NCBI GenBank assembly: GCA_028095005.1
Contig: CM051460.1
Location: 83,283,676 to 83,347,675, forward strand
Origin: Rhynchospora pubera
Taxonomy: Eukaryota; Streptophyta; Magnoliopsida; Poales; Cyperaceae
Length of the DNA stretch: 64,000 bases
Direction: 5' to 3'
Part shown: positions 52,996 through 64,000 of the stretch, in pieces
How positions within the stretch are numbered: the stretch's first letter is position 1
Layout: each line of letters opens with the position of its first letter
Position numbers and translations under genes: made by a program
Notes under the pieces: model-generated
What the model saw: the letters and a program-made list of their open reading frames with translations, nothing else
Databases searched by the model: none
What the model was told of the DNA's origin: nothing

Positions 52996-53784
52996 TTAAA
53001 ATGGATGGTGGCTCCTACTAATCCCATTAACGCTAGCAAACAATCCAACCAAATCTTGTTTGTACGGCAAGAACGACTTCCTCCCACCCGCCACACCGTT
53101 TCCTGCACCAGATTTGTTGCCATAGAAGATCCGATGCGCAGTGATCGTATCCACTTCTGTGGTAACCTTACCTCCCTTCCCTTTCTTCTTTCCCTTCTCT
53201 TTCTCCTTCACCTTCTTCTCTTCCTTTGCATTTCCTTTAGCTGAGAGAAACACGAATTTCTCCTTCCCATCGCTTTGGCTTCTTCCTAACACAAGATCAC
53301 TTATCTTCTTCCACTTCACCAACGATCCAGTCGATCCCGATTTGTGACACCTGGCGGGCGATTGAGGAGCCGATGCCGGGGTCCAGACACAGTAACTATC
53401 GGTAGGTATGCCTTCCAATTCGACAGTCTCAGCCATTGAAGAAGACGAAGAGGTCGACCCAATGGAGGAATTGCGCTCTTCGACCAACAGCTTGCGGAGA
53501 GGGAGACGCACCGGAGAGTCCAGTTCCGGGGTTTCGGGAGGCGAGATGATCGACCGACCGAACACCAGGTAGATTGGATGGTGAACTGCCACCGAGGGAT
53601 CTCTGATCACGGACTGGAACTCGAACTCGTCGTCGGAGTTCTCGTCGGAATCTTCTTCTTCTTGATCTTGAGTTGGGAAATCGATCGCTGAGATCCTCTC
53701 GGGCGAATCGTGATGGTTGGAGAAGATTTCTTGATTCGAGCTTTCCTCCAATTGCGCCTCTCTGTCTTCTTCTTCTTTCGCCAT
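52996..53784 (-). CDS. DUF1645 family protein
   Basis: Single-exon gene, 262 residues. DUF1645 proteins are plant-specific, probably nuclear; some members (e.g. rice OsSGL) have been linked to stress tolerance and grain size, but molecular function is unknown. The N-terminus is acidic (EEEDSDENSDDEFEF, 42-56). A Ser-run lies at 111-116. The family core spans about residues 130-180 (YCVWTPASAPQSPARCHKSG, KWKKISDLVLGRSQSDGKEKFVFL). A Lys/Glu-rich, possible nuclear-localising stretch is at 184-206. The conserved C-terminus reads LPYKQDLVGLFASVNG (239-254). The ATG at 53784 sits in an ACAATGGCG context and is the first in frame. GC content exceeds the surroundings. Identification rests on the core and C-terminal motifs recalled from the family. 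Confidence 0.88.
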   Translation of the reverse strand: MAKEEEDREAQLEESSNQEIFSNHHDSPERISAIDFPTQDQEEEDSDENSDDEFEFQSVIRDPSVAVHHPIYLVFGRSIISPPETPELDSPVRLPLRKLLVEERNSSIGSTSSSSSMAETVELEGIPTDSYCVWTPASAPQSPARCHKSGSTGSLVKWKKISDLVLGRSQSDGKEKFVFLSAKGNAKEEKKVKEKEKGKKKGKGGKVTTEVDTITAHRIFYGNKSGAGNGVAGGRKSFLPYKQDLVGLFASVNGISRSHHPF

Positions 53785-54060
53785 TGTTTGTTTTTGAAAT
53801 TTGGTTTCTTTTTTCGTATTTCTTTGGTTTGTGTTTTGGGGAATTGTTGTTTGTTTTTTTGGAGGTTATTTGAGGTTTGTTGGGAAGTGGAAAAGGTTGG
53901 AGTTTAGAGAAGAGAGAGATACTGCGGCGTTAATAAAGGGTGTGATTATTATATTATGCGAAGTGGGAAGTGGGAACCCGATTGGTTTCAATTTCCTCTC
54001 CAGTTTCTTACAACGGTAGAGATCCAGTACTAGAGTACTAAAGCGACGATTGCACTGTGA
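53785..54060 (-). promoter_or_regulatory. DUF1645 gene leader and proximal promoter
   Basis: Upstream on the minus strand is an A-rich leader (AAATACGAAAAAAGAAACC) and, further up, a TTATTAACGCC/TATAATAATCAC region near 53920-53955 that could supply a TATA-type element. No specific regulatory motif is certain. Confidence 0.35.
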
Positions 54061-54581
54061 TTAGGAACGGAGATGTCCAGTTTAAAACGAGGGTAATTGA
54101 AATAAGACACATGAGCGTAGCCGTGTATTAGAGCGCGTCATTGTAGTCGCATTTTCTGTCGAGGCATCATATTTTACGCATTCATACGAATTTCTGAGGT
54201 GTCGTGTCTTAAGGGGCAACTTACATAGTATTATTAAGATGACGTGGCATGTAAAGTAAGTTAGTAGATTGTGTGGGTGTAAAAGGTAGGAAGGTTCGAA
54301 GACGACTAATACGGATACTTGGGAAAGAAGACATACGTGTCAAGGGGTGAACAGAAGCGTGGCGAAACAGCTTCTAGAAGGGATACAATTGGTTGGTGTT
54401 GCGGAAGTGGGGTATACGGAGGCTGCTTAATTTAGGTTCATTCCTTCCGCGCGCTGCGCTAAATTAACTTATCCTAGCTCAATCGGCCGCTAGTTTCCGA
54501 TCGGACGGTCCAGATGTGAGCATAGAGTGACGGGGAATAATTAACTTGTAAGTTGTAACTGATTACGAAAGCAGTTATACG

Positions 54582-54756
54582 CAGTGCTTTTAAAATATCA
54601 TAAAAGGCACTCGTACCGGCTAGTGGCTGAAATATGATATTTTCTGAAATTTTTTGGTATTTTATCTCATAATATCAGATATTGTCGTTTCGATCACTGT
54701 ACTGATTTTTGATAGTAAGGGAATTTTCGATATCCGATACAGTATTAAAAACACTG
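54582..54756. mobile_element. hAT-type MITE, copy 2
   Basis: A 175-bp element with ends CAGTGCTTTTAAAATA and, inverted, TATTAAAAACACTG, flanked by imperfect 8-mers GTTATACG (54574-54581) and GTTATATT (54757-54764). The interior (GATATTTTCTGAAATTTTTTGG, GTCGTTTCGATCACTGTACTG) is similar to the copy at 47529. Confidence 0.75.
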
Positions 54757-54764
54757 GTTATATT

Positions 54765-57700
54765 TATACGAGTCCAGAGCAGATCGGGTTAAATTTTAGT
54801 AGTTCATCTTTGAGTTGTCCCGGATTTCAATTTTACTTGTTTAGGTAAAATTGATTTAATTAATATTTTAAATTATTCATCTTAAGATAGGATTGGATTT
54901 AGGTTGACAGACTTACATTTTTATTTTTTCAAGCTATTCGGGTTAAATCGATTTGCGAGTTAATTGACTTGAGGTGGATTTTTATGTCACATATATAGTT
55001 GGTATTTAGTTCTTGTCGAGTTGTAGTGTTGTACACATTTTGAGTTTTCACTTTTCAGACGTACTTTTAGTGAGAAACCATGAACCATGACACGCTTAAT
55101 TGGTTTTATATTATTCTATTTAGAAATGTAGACGCCACACGAAAGACCAGGACCATCATGCAATGGATATGTCCGAGGAAACCGGTACAGGCATCTAGAA
55201 ATGAAGAGATTTGCAGTGGCGCTTTTTATGTATCTGTTCTTGTGTTTCCTCAAATGGATTTTTATGATGCATATTTTGATGTCGATGTTGTCTGATAATT
55301 AATATTAAAGTTCTCATTTGAAGATAATATGAAATAATCTTTGATCTTTATGAAGTTTGTCTTCCAAGTTTTTATTTTATTTGTTGCTTTTGCCATCTTT
55401 GCTGCATTAATCCTTTTTCTTTTTAGTTAATTGCTTTATCTTTTAACAGACTTCCTCCGAGAATCATGCTACTTTGGCAGATTTTATGCATATCATCTTT
55501 TTAAATTAATATTTTAGAGACAGTTATTACATATTAGTTGTAACAAAATTGCTTAGGAATTTGTATACATTGCATATAAACAGTTAATATATTCGTACGA
55601 GTAATTTATATGAGAGTATATATATGATATTCTGCTTTTGAGATTCAGAAACCAACTTTAGCTTCGGAATATAAATTCTTCTTATTAATTCATTAATTTC
55701 AATCATGTTTTAAATAAAAAATCATTTTACAAAATAATATTGCAATTCGATGGAATTGCTGATTGAATTATTGACAATATTAAAAAAGAGAAGTATTTGA
55801 AATATGATAGTAAAAAAATGATTTTTTATGTAAAATATGATAAAAATAAGTATTTGTACCCTAAATTAAAAGGATTACGAGGAATTATTGTCAATTTTAA
55901 GATTTTCAAATGGTTATAATGGAATCTGTATGGAGAAGGTTTTAGAGGTTATATCAATTTTGTCTTTACTTAAGAAGTTCTAGTGCTTGTCATGTCAGGC
56001 TTACCGAAAAGAATTACCAGGATAAACCGTTGTTGCCTTGAAATTCTAACTCAAAATCTAACATTGAATATACGCCGAGGAAATAAGAAGAAAGGACATA
56101 TAGAACAAGTGGGAAAATATGTGATATTGTGATGTATGATTCATTGAATTTTGATTGAGGACGAGAAAATTATTTGAATTCTTCTTAAATGAAGTGACGG
56201 ATGCGTAGGCGATCACGTCTTAATTACATTACGTCGAATGATTGTGAGTGTATTTCAGCCAGGCCATCAACTTTAGGATTTATTTTCCATTAATTTTATT
56301 TCAAGTGAGAAACAATGATCTATCTGACGTTATTGAGTATTGACGATATTGTATAATTCATCAATCAATAAATGTTGACATGATAAGATATGAAAACGCA
56401 CATTTTCGTTATATTTATCAATTATGTACTAGTTGCACGTTTTTGTATTTTATTTATTATTTATTCGAAATATACTATTGATGGTATTTATTTTTACTTG
56501 ATAATTATTAATTATTCAATTATTTTTCAAACAAATAAGAATAAAATACATGCAAGTTCTTAATTAATATAGATAAAAAAAATGTTTACTGCGAGAAGAA
56601 ATAAACAATTAAAAAAATTGTATTGCTTGACTTAAATTACAAATTATAAATAATTCATTATTATCGTAAAATCTGTAAAAGTTAAATTGATATCAATATA
56701 CATTTTTAATAATATCCTATATCTATACTAAATATGATGATTCTTCCTTAACACATACTCAAAATCGAATCTGTTGAAGGTCCTATATAATTGGTAGTAG
56801 TCCAAAGTCATAAAATATCTTAGACCTTCTAGATAACTATAGACTTGAAAAGGTTGTATATCATTGTGCTACCCTATAATTATCTCATAGAACCTTCTTA
56901 AAGGTCAGGTTAGCGATGTAACAATTAATTAAAGCCGTTAGGAAATTTTCTCACTTGTTCTCCAAGCTGAGAAATGCTATTAAGTCTGGCTCTTTTTCAA
57001 CCAAAGTTTTTAGAATTGCAAAAAATAAATACTTTTATGAATTGTAAACAGTGTTAAGTAGTTTGGGATCATTAAACCTTACTTAAAGAACAAACACCTG
57101 TATAAGTAGCACCTGCTTGAACTTTGAAATATTAACACAGTATTATCCAATTAAAATAATGATATGCGCCTACGGGCTTGTTTTAAAAAATAATAATAAA
57201 TAAATAAAATTAATTAATGATAGGCTGTATAATTATAAAAGGAAGTGTTTGATTGGAGCTTAGCAGGTCAAGGGAAAAAATCGTCATGTTTTGTCGGTTT
57301 TGTTAGAAATTTTTTTATTTTTTAAATTGCTTAATTTTTTTTGTTTATTAACACTAAGCTGCTCATACTTTGTTTAATTTGGCTAACTAAGATGACAATC
57401 TCCACCAATCCTTCTAGAAATCTAATAATTAGTTTAATTTGGATTGGTTGGGTCACCATCAACCTAATTACCTGACAATTAATTAAACAGACAACAGCTA
57501 AAAGGTCAACAAAAATCCTGACCGGATACATCAAATTAATCTCATCCAAGTCAATCACGCTAGGAATTGGCACTGAAAAAAAAAACTATTTTATTGGAAG
57601 ATTATTATTTTTTTCTATTTTCTGTTTTAAGCAACCAATACCAAGGATCCAGAAAGGCCGCAGTACTAGAAAAAAAAGCATGATATTCTAGAATTTCCGT

Positions 57701-59440
57701 TTTGCTTTTTGTGAATATAATTGGAACTTAGAATTAAAAAATCCAGTCCGAAAGCTGTACTGGTCTTTTATCATGTGGGATCCTCTACAATGCAATAGGC
57801 ATGCTTCATAGGTACCAGCCGTTCGGTTTATTATGACTTGAAGAGGCCAAATGGCTGAAGGAAGCATAGCATGTGTGCTCTGCTGTAGAGGATGACAATT
57901 CATGAACTGTTATTCTTGGTCAAAGTCTATTGATTCCTAACAAAGTTTTGTATTAGGTTCTATGTTGACTATGATATTAAAGTTTTGGAAAAAAAAATCT
58001 CACGCAGATAAGGCCGAGATTTGTGTACATTTGATAATAGAATTAATTTCTGAAAATTGAAAAATAAAAAAAAGGTTTAGTTTCTTCAATAGTCATTGTC
58101 CTTCAATTCTTACTGATTTATGTTTTTTTAAATTTCTCCTTTAAATCTTCATTATTTTTTTTTGTAAGCATTAATTCTTGTATACCTTCAAACTTTTCAA
58201 AATAGTATTTGCGTAAGTTTGCAAATTGCAATGTTGCAAATTTTTAACCCAAATGCCATAAGCCCATAACTTTACACTTTCACTAATATTGTAAAAATTT
58301 AAATTTATTTTCACGACGTATCCGCTATCATAAAATGTAATAATTTATTTATTTATTTGATGCTAAATTAAACTGTAAAAAATAAATATTTTAGAATAAA
58401 TCTTTAATAGTTATTTTTTTATTTTGGAGTTCTTCTTTTTTTGCTCGTACGAGCAGTGAGATTTTTTTTTTGGATTTAGTTGCTCAAGCAGTGAGGTTTT
58501 GACACTATGTGCTTGGCTCGTAAGGACCAATTTTGAGAGAACTCAAACCTTAATTGTTGATTTCCTTCAGCCCAATTTAAATTATTTATGGATCAGAGGC
58601 CCCATTTAGAGCTCAAAACTCAAAAAGTGTCCAGAAAAAAGACGCCTGAATCTAGAAGAGGAATATCCGAATATATGTTTCATCTTCTTTCAATAAATTC
58701 TTTTATGCAATCTAATATATAGCGGATAAAATTGCGTGATCTTGTAAACTTTGTAAAGCCGTAAAGCCGATCTAATATATATCGGAGCTGTAGACGATCC
58801 TATTGTAATGGAGAACCGTCTGACAATAATGAGACGTCATCTGTATAGTAATACATATACCGAGTTGGTGAGTAGCAGTAGATTCGACTGGCAACGAGTC
58901 GAGTTTGATTTGAAATTTAATCAAATTTTGTGGAATCGTTCTTAATCAAATACAACTATACAAGCGGCAATTAAGTCCTTTGTGAGCTTAATTATTAAAT
59001 TTTTAAGTAAGCAAAAGTGCTATTATTTTATATTTATTAGTTTCTACATTATTTTTATTTATAAATTAATATTTCGATTTATAATAAAATTTTTAAACGT
59101 TAATATTTAAGCTTAAAGAATAATAATTCAGCTAAATTAAATTATAGTGAGTCAAATTAATCTTGAATGAGTTAATTTCGAGCTGGTCGCGAGCCATAAA
59201 TTTATTTTACAGCTATAGACTTTATATAGGTTTTAAATATCTCCATCGTTTCAGCTTTGGCGTCGAAACATTTTATCCATTCGTTATACAGAACGGTAAT
59301 ATTTCGTTTTTAATTAATCATCCCCGTGTCAACATAAGAAACCGCCATTGGACAAGCATTTGAAAGAGGTTGAGTCTGTTGAGAAAAGCGCGGTTTTAGG
59401 AAAAAAACGAAAACCAGATTAGTAACATACGTACCAGCCA
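54765..59440. other. Intergenic, nothing recognised
   Basis: Long AT-rich stretch. No open frame has family resemblance or spliced context, no tRNA or rRNA was seen, and no element with both termini could be defined. Confidence 0.5.
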
Positions 59441-59449
59441 AATTTAGTT

Positions 59450-59810
59450 TCTCTCTTCATCTCTCTCTCTCTCTCTCATTCCTCATTTTTTTCTCAAAGG
59501 GAATCAGGAAAAATCAATTTTTTGTCAGCTTTCTTCGACCTGTTTCCATTTGTGTACATTTCCTGTTGTTGATTTTGTGTCTCTACATTTGGGTCTGAAT
59601 TTGTGAATTTGGGTCTTTTAGACCTGTCTTTGATTTCTTCAATTATTCATAGATTCCAATTTATAGCTTACGATTCTCTACACTAACAGTGTTCTTAACA
59701 TCGTCGCCTTCCCCATGTTCGATGAAATGCCTCCTGATTTCTCATTCCTTCATTAACTAGACTGAAAAGGTTTGAAAGCTTGAGTTAATCTTAATTGAAA
59801 ACCAAAAGGA
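59450..59810 (+). promoter_or_regulatory. 5' leader of the PERK-like kinase gene
   Basis: A CTCTCTCTCTCTCTC run at 59459-59478 is followed by about 330 nt of leader to the ATG at 59811. Short upstream ATGs are present (e.g. near 59716 and 59727), so upstream ORFs are possible. CT-rich leaders are common in plant genes. Confidence 0.4.
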
Positions 59811-62638
59811 ATGTCGAACTCGACTTCTCTATTTTTATCTCCCAACCCATCAACTCCAATTGAAAATCCTGCAAATTCACCCGTGCCACCGCAAACTGGA
59901 ACCAGTCAATTTACTCCACCACCTCCAGATGCTAATCAACTAACTCCACCACCTGCCGATACTAATCAATCGACACCACCATCCCCTAGTGTTGAACAAT
60001 TAAATGCACCTCCTCCTGATGTAAACCAATTAATTTCACCACCTCCTGATGTTAATCAATTAAGTCCACCACCTCTCGATGCGAGTCAATGGATTCCCCC
60101 ACCACCAACTGACATCAACCAGTTAACTCCACCGCCACCTATCGAGACTGACCAGCTGTTTATTTTACCGCCACCTCCTGACATCAATCAGTTAACTCCA
60201 CCACCACCTCCTGACATCTATCAATTAGCTCCACCAACTTCTGATGTCAATCAATTAGTTCCACCACCTTCCGATGCTGATCAAATTGCTTCTGAACTTA
60301 TGGAAAGCAAAAATGAATCAAATCCACTATTAAACAATCTAATTGGTAATCAAGTTCCAGTTTCAGCATCCCCAACCTTACCAACGAACCCTGTACAATC
60401 GCCAGTAGCTATACCATCACCTCCACCACCAAGCAGCATACCAATCCAGCCACTAACACCACACTCACCTCTATCGGACCCCTCACATTCATTTATTCCA
60501 GCTGCATCGGTTCCAGCACAAGTACAGACCCCACCTTCCCCACCTTTTTCTATACCTCCACCAGGGTTTCGTAATCCATCTCTTTCTCCTCCTACAACTT
60601 CACTTCATACCTCACAGAAAAAAGATTCTTCAATAGGGGCACCAAAAGCTGATACTTCACACTCCTCCCAAGCAGCCATAGTAATTCCTTTTGTGGCTGC
60701 TTTTGTTCTTGTCTGCCTCATTTTTCTTTCTGTTATTTCTGTGAAGAGGTTGAGAAGGAACCGGGCACCTAAATTACTTGGCCTGTATAAAACCAAGGGA
60801 AACAATACTGGTACAAACTTATATTTCTTGGTACAAATTCTATGTTTATTACTTGCTTGTTACTGATTATTGTAAAAACCAGTTCTAAATATTATAATTG
60901 CAAACAAACCACCTTTTGTGTATCTTGTGACCAAAAAGATTGAATGAAATTAAATGAACTTTTGATACAGTACTATAAACTATTGACAGTTAATTTAATC
61001 CTGCTGCTGTCCACCGACCAACAAGCCTCAAAAAGAGAAAAAAAAAACTATTGACAATGCGTACCAGGTGGCAGTTTGCTAGATTTTACTGGTGTGGCAT
61101 GTGCATGTTTTACCTTTCTCTATTATGTAGATATTTTGAGTACATAATTGATATAGTAGGATCAAAGGTATACTTTGGCACTTCCATTACCTTGTAATAG
61201 CAGCAATTAAGTGCCAAACATTCAAGTTTTAGACTGATGACTTTTGTATGTGAATATTTTATAACTAGTTGTTTGTTTTTCATTTGTTTATAGTATAATA
61301 CTTATTCATCTACTTACCTTTTGTTGCATATGGCCTTTAAACAGAACTAATGTTTTCACCGTACTCTAACACTGGTTCAATTGGAGGAATTCCATACCAA
61401 CAGTTATATGATATGACAGGTGGCTTCTCAGGTGCCAATCTAATTGGTGAAGGTGGCTTTGCTCGTGTATATAAAGGTATTCAATGCTAGATATATATAG
61501 ATATCTACATAATTTTTTAGTCTTAGTAGTTAACTGGTTGTCAAATGTAGTGCCCATAAGGATACCACTATCCAGAATATTAGTATTCCGTTATCATTCA
61601 TCATATGGAAATCTATCATCTGGCTGGTGCATGGAATGCTTTCATTAGAAATGTGAGCTGATATATGGGATGTTAAAGTAATGGGCACAGGCTCACCCTA
61701 GAGTTTTTAGTCATGCAGGTGTGTGCACACAAACACTAGCTTGCATCTGTTATGGAGTTAGAAAATTGGATTAGGATTGAAGTTTATAATTAAAAGGCAT
61801 TGTAATGTTTGTAGTACAAACTGAATGAAGACATAAAGGTAACTAATGATGTCAAACAACTGCCACACAATGCAATGCAAACATGGTCAAAACTGCCTGG
61901 AAGCATTCACTTAATATTTATAAAGATAAGTGAATGATATAATTTCAAAATTGAAAATCATTAGGATCATTTGAGCTCGTTTACAAGCAAAATTCCCAAT
62001 GACGTACAAAGTAGTCTTATTGACTTTGCCAAAAAAAATTTTGAAGGGGTTTTCCCAGATAGGACTGAGGTGGCAGTGAAGCAAATAAAGCAAGAGAAAG
62101 CAACAGAAATGGAACTGCGGTCAGAGGTAGAAATTATAAGCCGAATCCATCACCGCCATCTCGTAAAGTTGCTTGGGTACTGCCTCACAGAGGCATACCA
62201 GCTACTTGTCTATGAGTTCATCCCCAACCGAACACTATCGTACCACTTACATGGTTAGCTTTCTCAAAACATTTTTGATGAATCATCCAACCTCTTACTG
62301 CAAATACTGTGTCCCATGTAAGCTAACCATGTCATGCATTTGCTGGGCTGTTAACAAATAATAATTTGTTGTTAAAACAAGTTAAGTTTACAAAAGTCAA
62401 TTACCCTGGTATTGATTATTGATTATTATTTTTATTTGTCTTGCTCAACCAACTAAATTACTTTCGGATCATTTTATTTTCAATTGATCCCAGTATATCT
62501 TTATTTAATATTTAGCTTTATATGAATATAAGGAAAATATGTCTCAGTGTAATGAGGGCAATAATGTCAACATTTGACTTCCCTTTCCAAACTGTAATCT
62601 AAAGATTGTTGTTCATTGCATATACCAGATTGTGTATA

Positions 62639-62677
<39 letters not shown>

Positions 62678-63593
62678 AGAAAAGACAGCTACCAAAATTT
62701 GGAAAATATAGAGTTTTCTTGCATATGTCAAAAATTGTCGGGTGTATTTGCGCGCATTTATTTGTCAAAAAGACAGCAGCTTCAATTACCTTCAAGGAAA
62801 AAAAAAACTCATCTCTGTTTGAATTAAGAAAATATTTCCTGTTGGTATTGGAAATTTTAATTTGAATTCAAACCTCTGTTGGAAGTGAAAAGCTCAAAAC
62901 AGGCATCAATAGTTGAACATAACCCCTGAAATAGTTACCACATTTTATGGTAAAGCAAATTTTTGGGAATTAAATTATACTTCAAAACTAATATTGAAAA
63001 CAATTACCACACTAAATGAGTTGGTAAGGAAAATTCTGAGAACTAAATTATACTCCTAAACTGACAAGATAGGTAATCTCTTATCAACCATAGAACCGAT
63101 TTTGATTTGGATAAAGTTGAACTGGTTTCTCAAACTCAATCTAACCTTCAGAATTATTTGCTATATTAAGCTTTGCTTGCATTGTTTAGTATAGCTCGGT
63201 CCCAAGTCCGAGTAAAAGGATGAGGGTTGTGTTAGGCTAGGCGAGTCAACGTAAAAAATCCAGCCATCTCTATGGAAATGAAACCCAATTCTTGTTGGGT
63301 TTCTTTCTAGCCTACCCCAACTTGCTTGGGACAAAAGGCTTAGTTGTTGTTGTTGTTGGTATTAAACTCCAATCTTATTTTTTATTTTACTAACTTTTTA
63401 TGATTACGTTTTCAAATTGCAATTGCTATTTAGGGAAAATTTTCATTTCCGATATAATGCATTGGTTTTTCTCTAATTATCCCTTGCTGCTTATTATAAT
63501 AAATAGAAGAAGGCCTACCAGTGTTGGATTGGCAAAAGAGAATGAAAATAGCAATTGGTTGTGCTCGTGGGCTGAAGTACCTACATGAAGACT
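59811..63593 (+). CDS. PERK-type proline-rich receptor-like kinase (5' part)
   Basis: Membrane receptor-like kinase of the proline-rich extensin-like (PERK) group. Exons: 59811-60810, 61345-61476, 62047-62253, 63507-63593, all phase 1; the gene continues past 64000, so 475 residues are seen. Residues 1-260 are extracellular and Pro-rich, with about ten tandem units of the type PPPDxNQLTPP (residues 37-157). A membrane span lies at about 288-310 (AIVIPFVAAFVLVCLIFLS), followed by basic KRLRRNR. The kinase starts at about 351: YQQLYDMTGGFSGANLIGEG, glycine loop GEGGFARVY (368-376; usual GxGxFG has Ala here), VAVK with Lys389, EVEIISRIHHRHLVKLLGYC (Glu404), then DWQKRMKIAIGCARGLKYLH. No clear signal peptide, as is frequent in PERKs. 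Catalytic loop and DFG lie outside the window. Intron 3 carries an Au-SINE-like insert (63161-63358). Confidence 0.9.
63161..63358 (+). mobile_element. Au-SINE-like element, equals LINE 5' plus 3' ends
   Basis: About 198 bp. Bases 63161-63292 match the LINE 5' end at about 11293-11424 (TTGCATTGTTTAGTATAGC, GGTCCCAAG, GGCTAGGCGAG, CTATGGAAATGAAACCCAAT). Bases from about 63293 match the LINE 3' end at about 14866-14941 (GGGTTTCTTTCTAGCCTACC, GGGACAAAAGGCTTAG, TTG tail). The body between is missing. It sits in PERK intron 3, same strand. It is either an internally deleted LINE or a SINE whose head is shared with the LINE. No clear target duplication. Confidence 0.85.
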
Positions 63594-64000
63594 GTATGCC
63601 TGCTCTTTTATTTGATTATTAAAATATATATGTTCATTGTTCAGTTTATAGAATCACTTGATGGTACTTATACTTGAAAACTGTACTAGTTAATTGAAAA
63701 AGACCAATTTTTTAGAGTGATTGTTTATAAATCCAACATTTCTTCTACTTGCAAGTAAATCCAATATTATTTTAGATCAAGAATAGCAGTTACTTTTTAA
63801 AATTATTGAGAACATTACTCCTGTTATGAGATAATTTTTTTAACGGTCGAAATATTGCCTCTTTAAATCCAGACTTTTTACACTTTTTTTTTTTTTTTTT
63901 TTTGCTGAGCTTGATTCTGAACTGTTAGATTTATATAGATATACTAGAGAAATGAAATATAGTGATGAGAATGGATTTATAAAAGAATGCTTCAAACATA

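Overview
The window is nuclear DNA from a flowering plant. It is AT-rich, has genes with many short GT-AG introns, encodes plant-specific families (plant-type PEX14, DUF1645, a proline-rich receptor-like kinase), and is loaded with CACTA, MULE, hAT, Tourist-like, RTE-LINE and Au-SINE-like elements. The species cannot be named from the sequence.

Layout. 1-5.2 kb is intergenic with one small MITE. 5.35-11.2 kb (+) is a 12-exon PEX14 gene (peroxisomal protein import). An apparently intact RTE-type LINE (11270-14941, 15-bp target duplication, 1040-codon ORF) has landed just past its stop codon. 15.4-17.2 kb holds several MITEs, one nested inside another. 17.75-18.33 kb (-) is an unidentified small gene with a good TATA box but a reading-frame break near its start.

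18698-30603 is the most notable object: an 11.9-kb CACTA transposon bounded by CACTA/TAGTG ends and a TCG duplication. On the minus strand it carries a TNP2-type transposase (three exons, one in-frame stop at codon 215). It also carries a 12-exon, open 798-codon gene that joins a TnpA-like N-terminal region to a Ulp1/SUMO-protease-like domain with the full H-D-Q-C tetrad at canonical spacing. Palindromic 32-bp repeats, expected at the two subterminal regions, also occur in a third array in the middle, directly upstream of the TnpA-Ulp1 leader. Each transposon gene therefore starts beside its own array, which suggests a two-promoter self-regulating circuit.

30.6-52.9 kb is gene-poor. It contains long foldback elements, a solo LTR (39397-39916), a decayed SH3-domain gene fragment near 41.3 kb, a 1.9-kb Mutator-like element whose terminal repeats contain palindromes (44510-46421), hAT and Tourist-like MITEs, and two GC-rich MULE-type MITEs with 10-11-bp duplications.

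52996-53784 (-) is a single-exon DUF1645 gene. 59811 onward (+) is the 5' part of a PERK-type receptor-like kinase that runs off the window. Its third intron holds a 0.2-kb element made of the 5' and 3' ends of the same LINE family found beside PEX14. The host genes have no evident functional relation to each other; the shared theme is transposon traffic around them. All exon joins were read by eye from GT-AG sites and phase and have no transcript support here.
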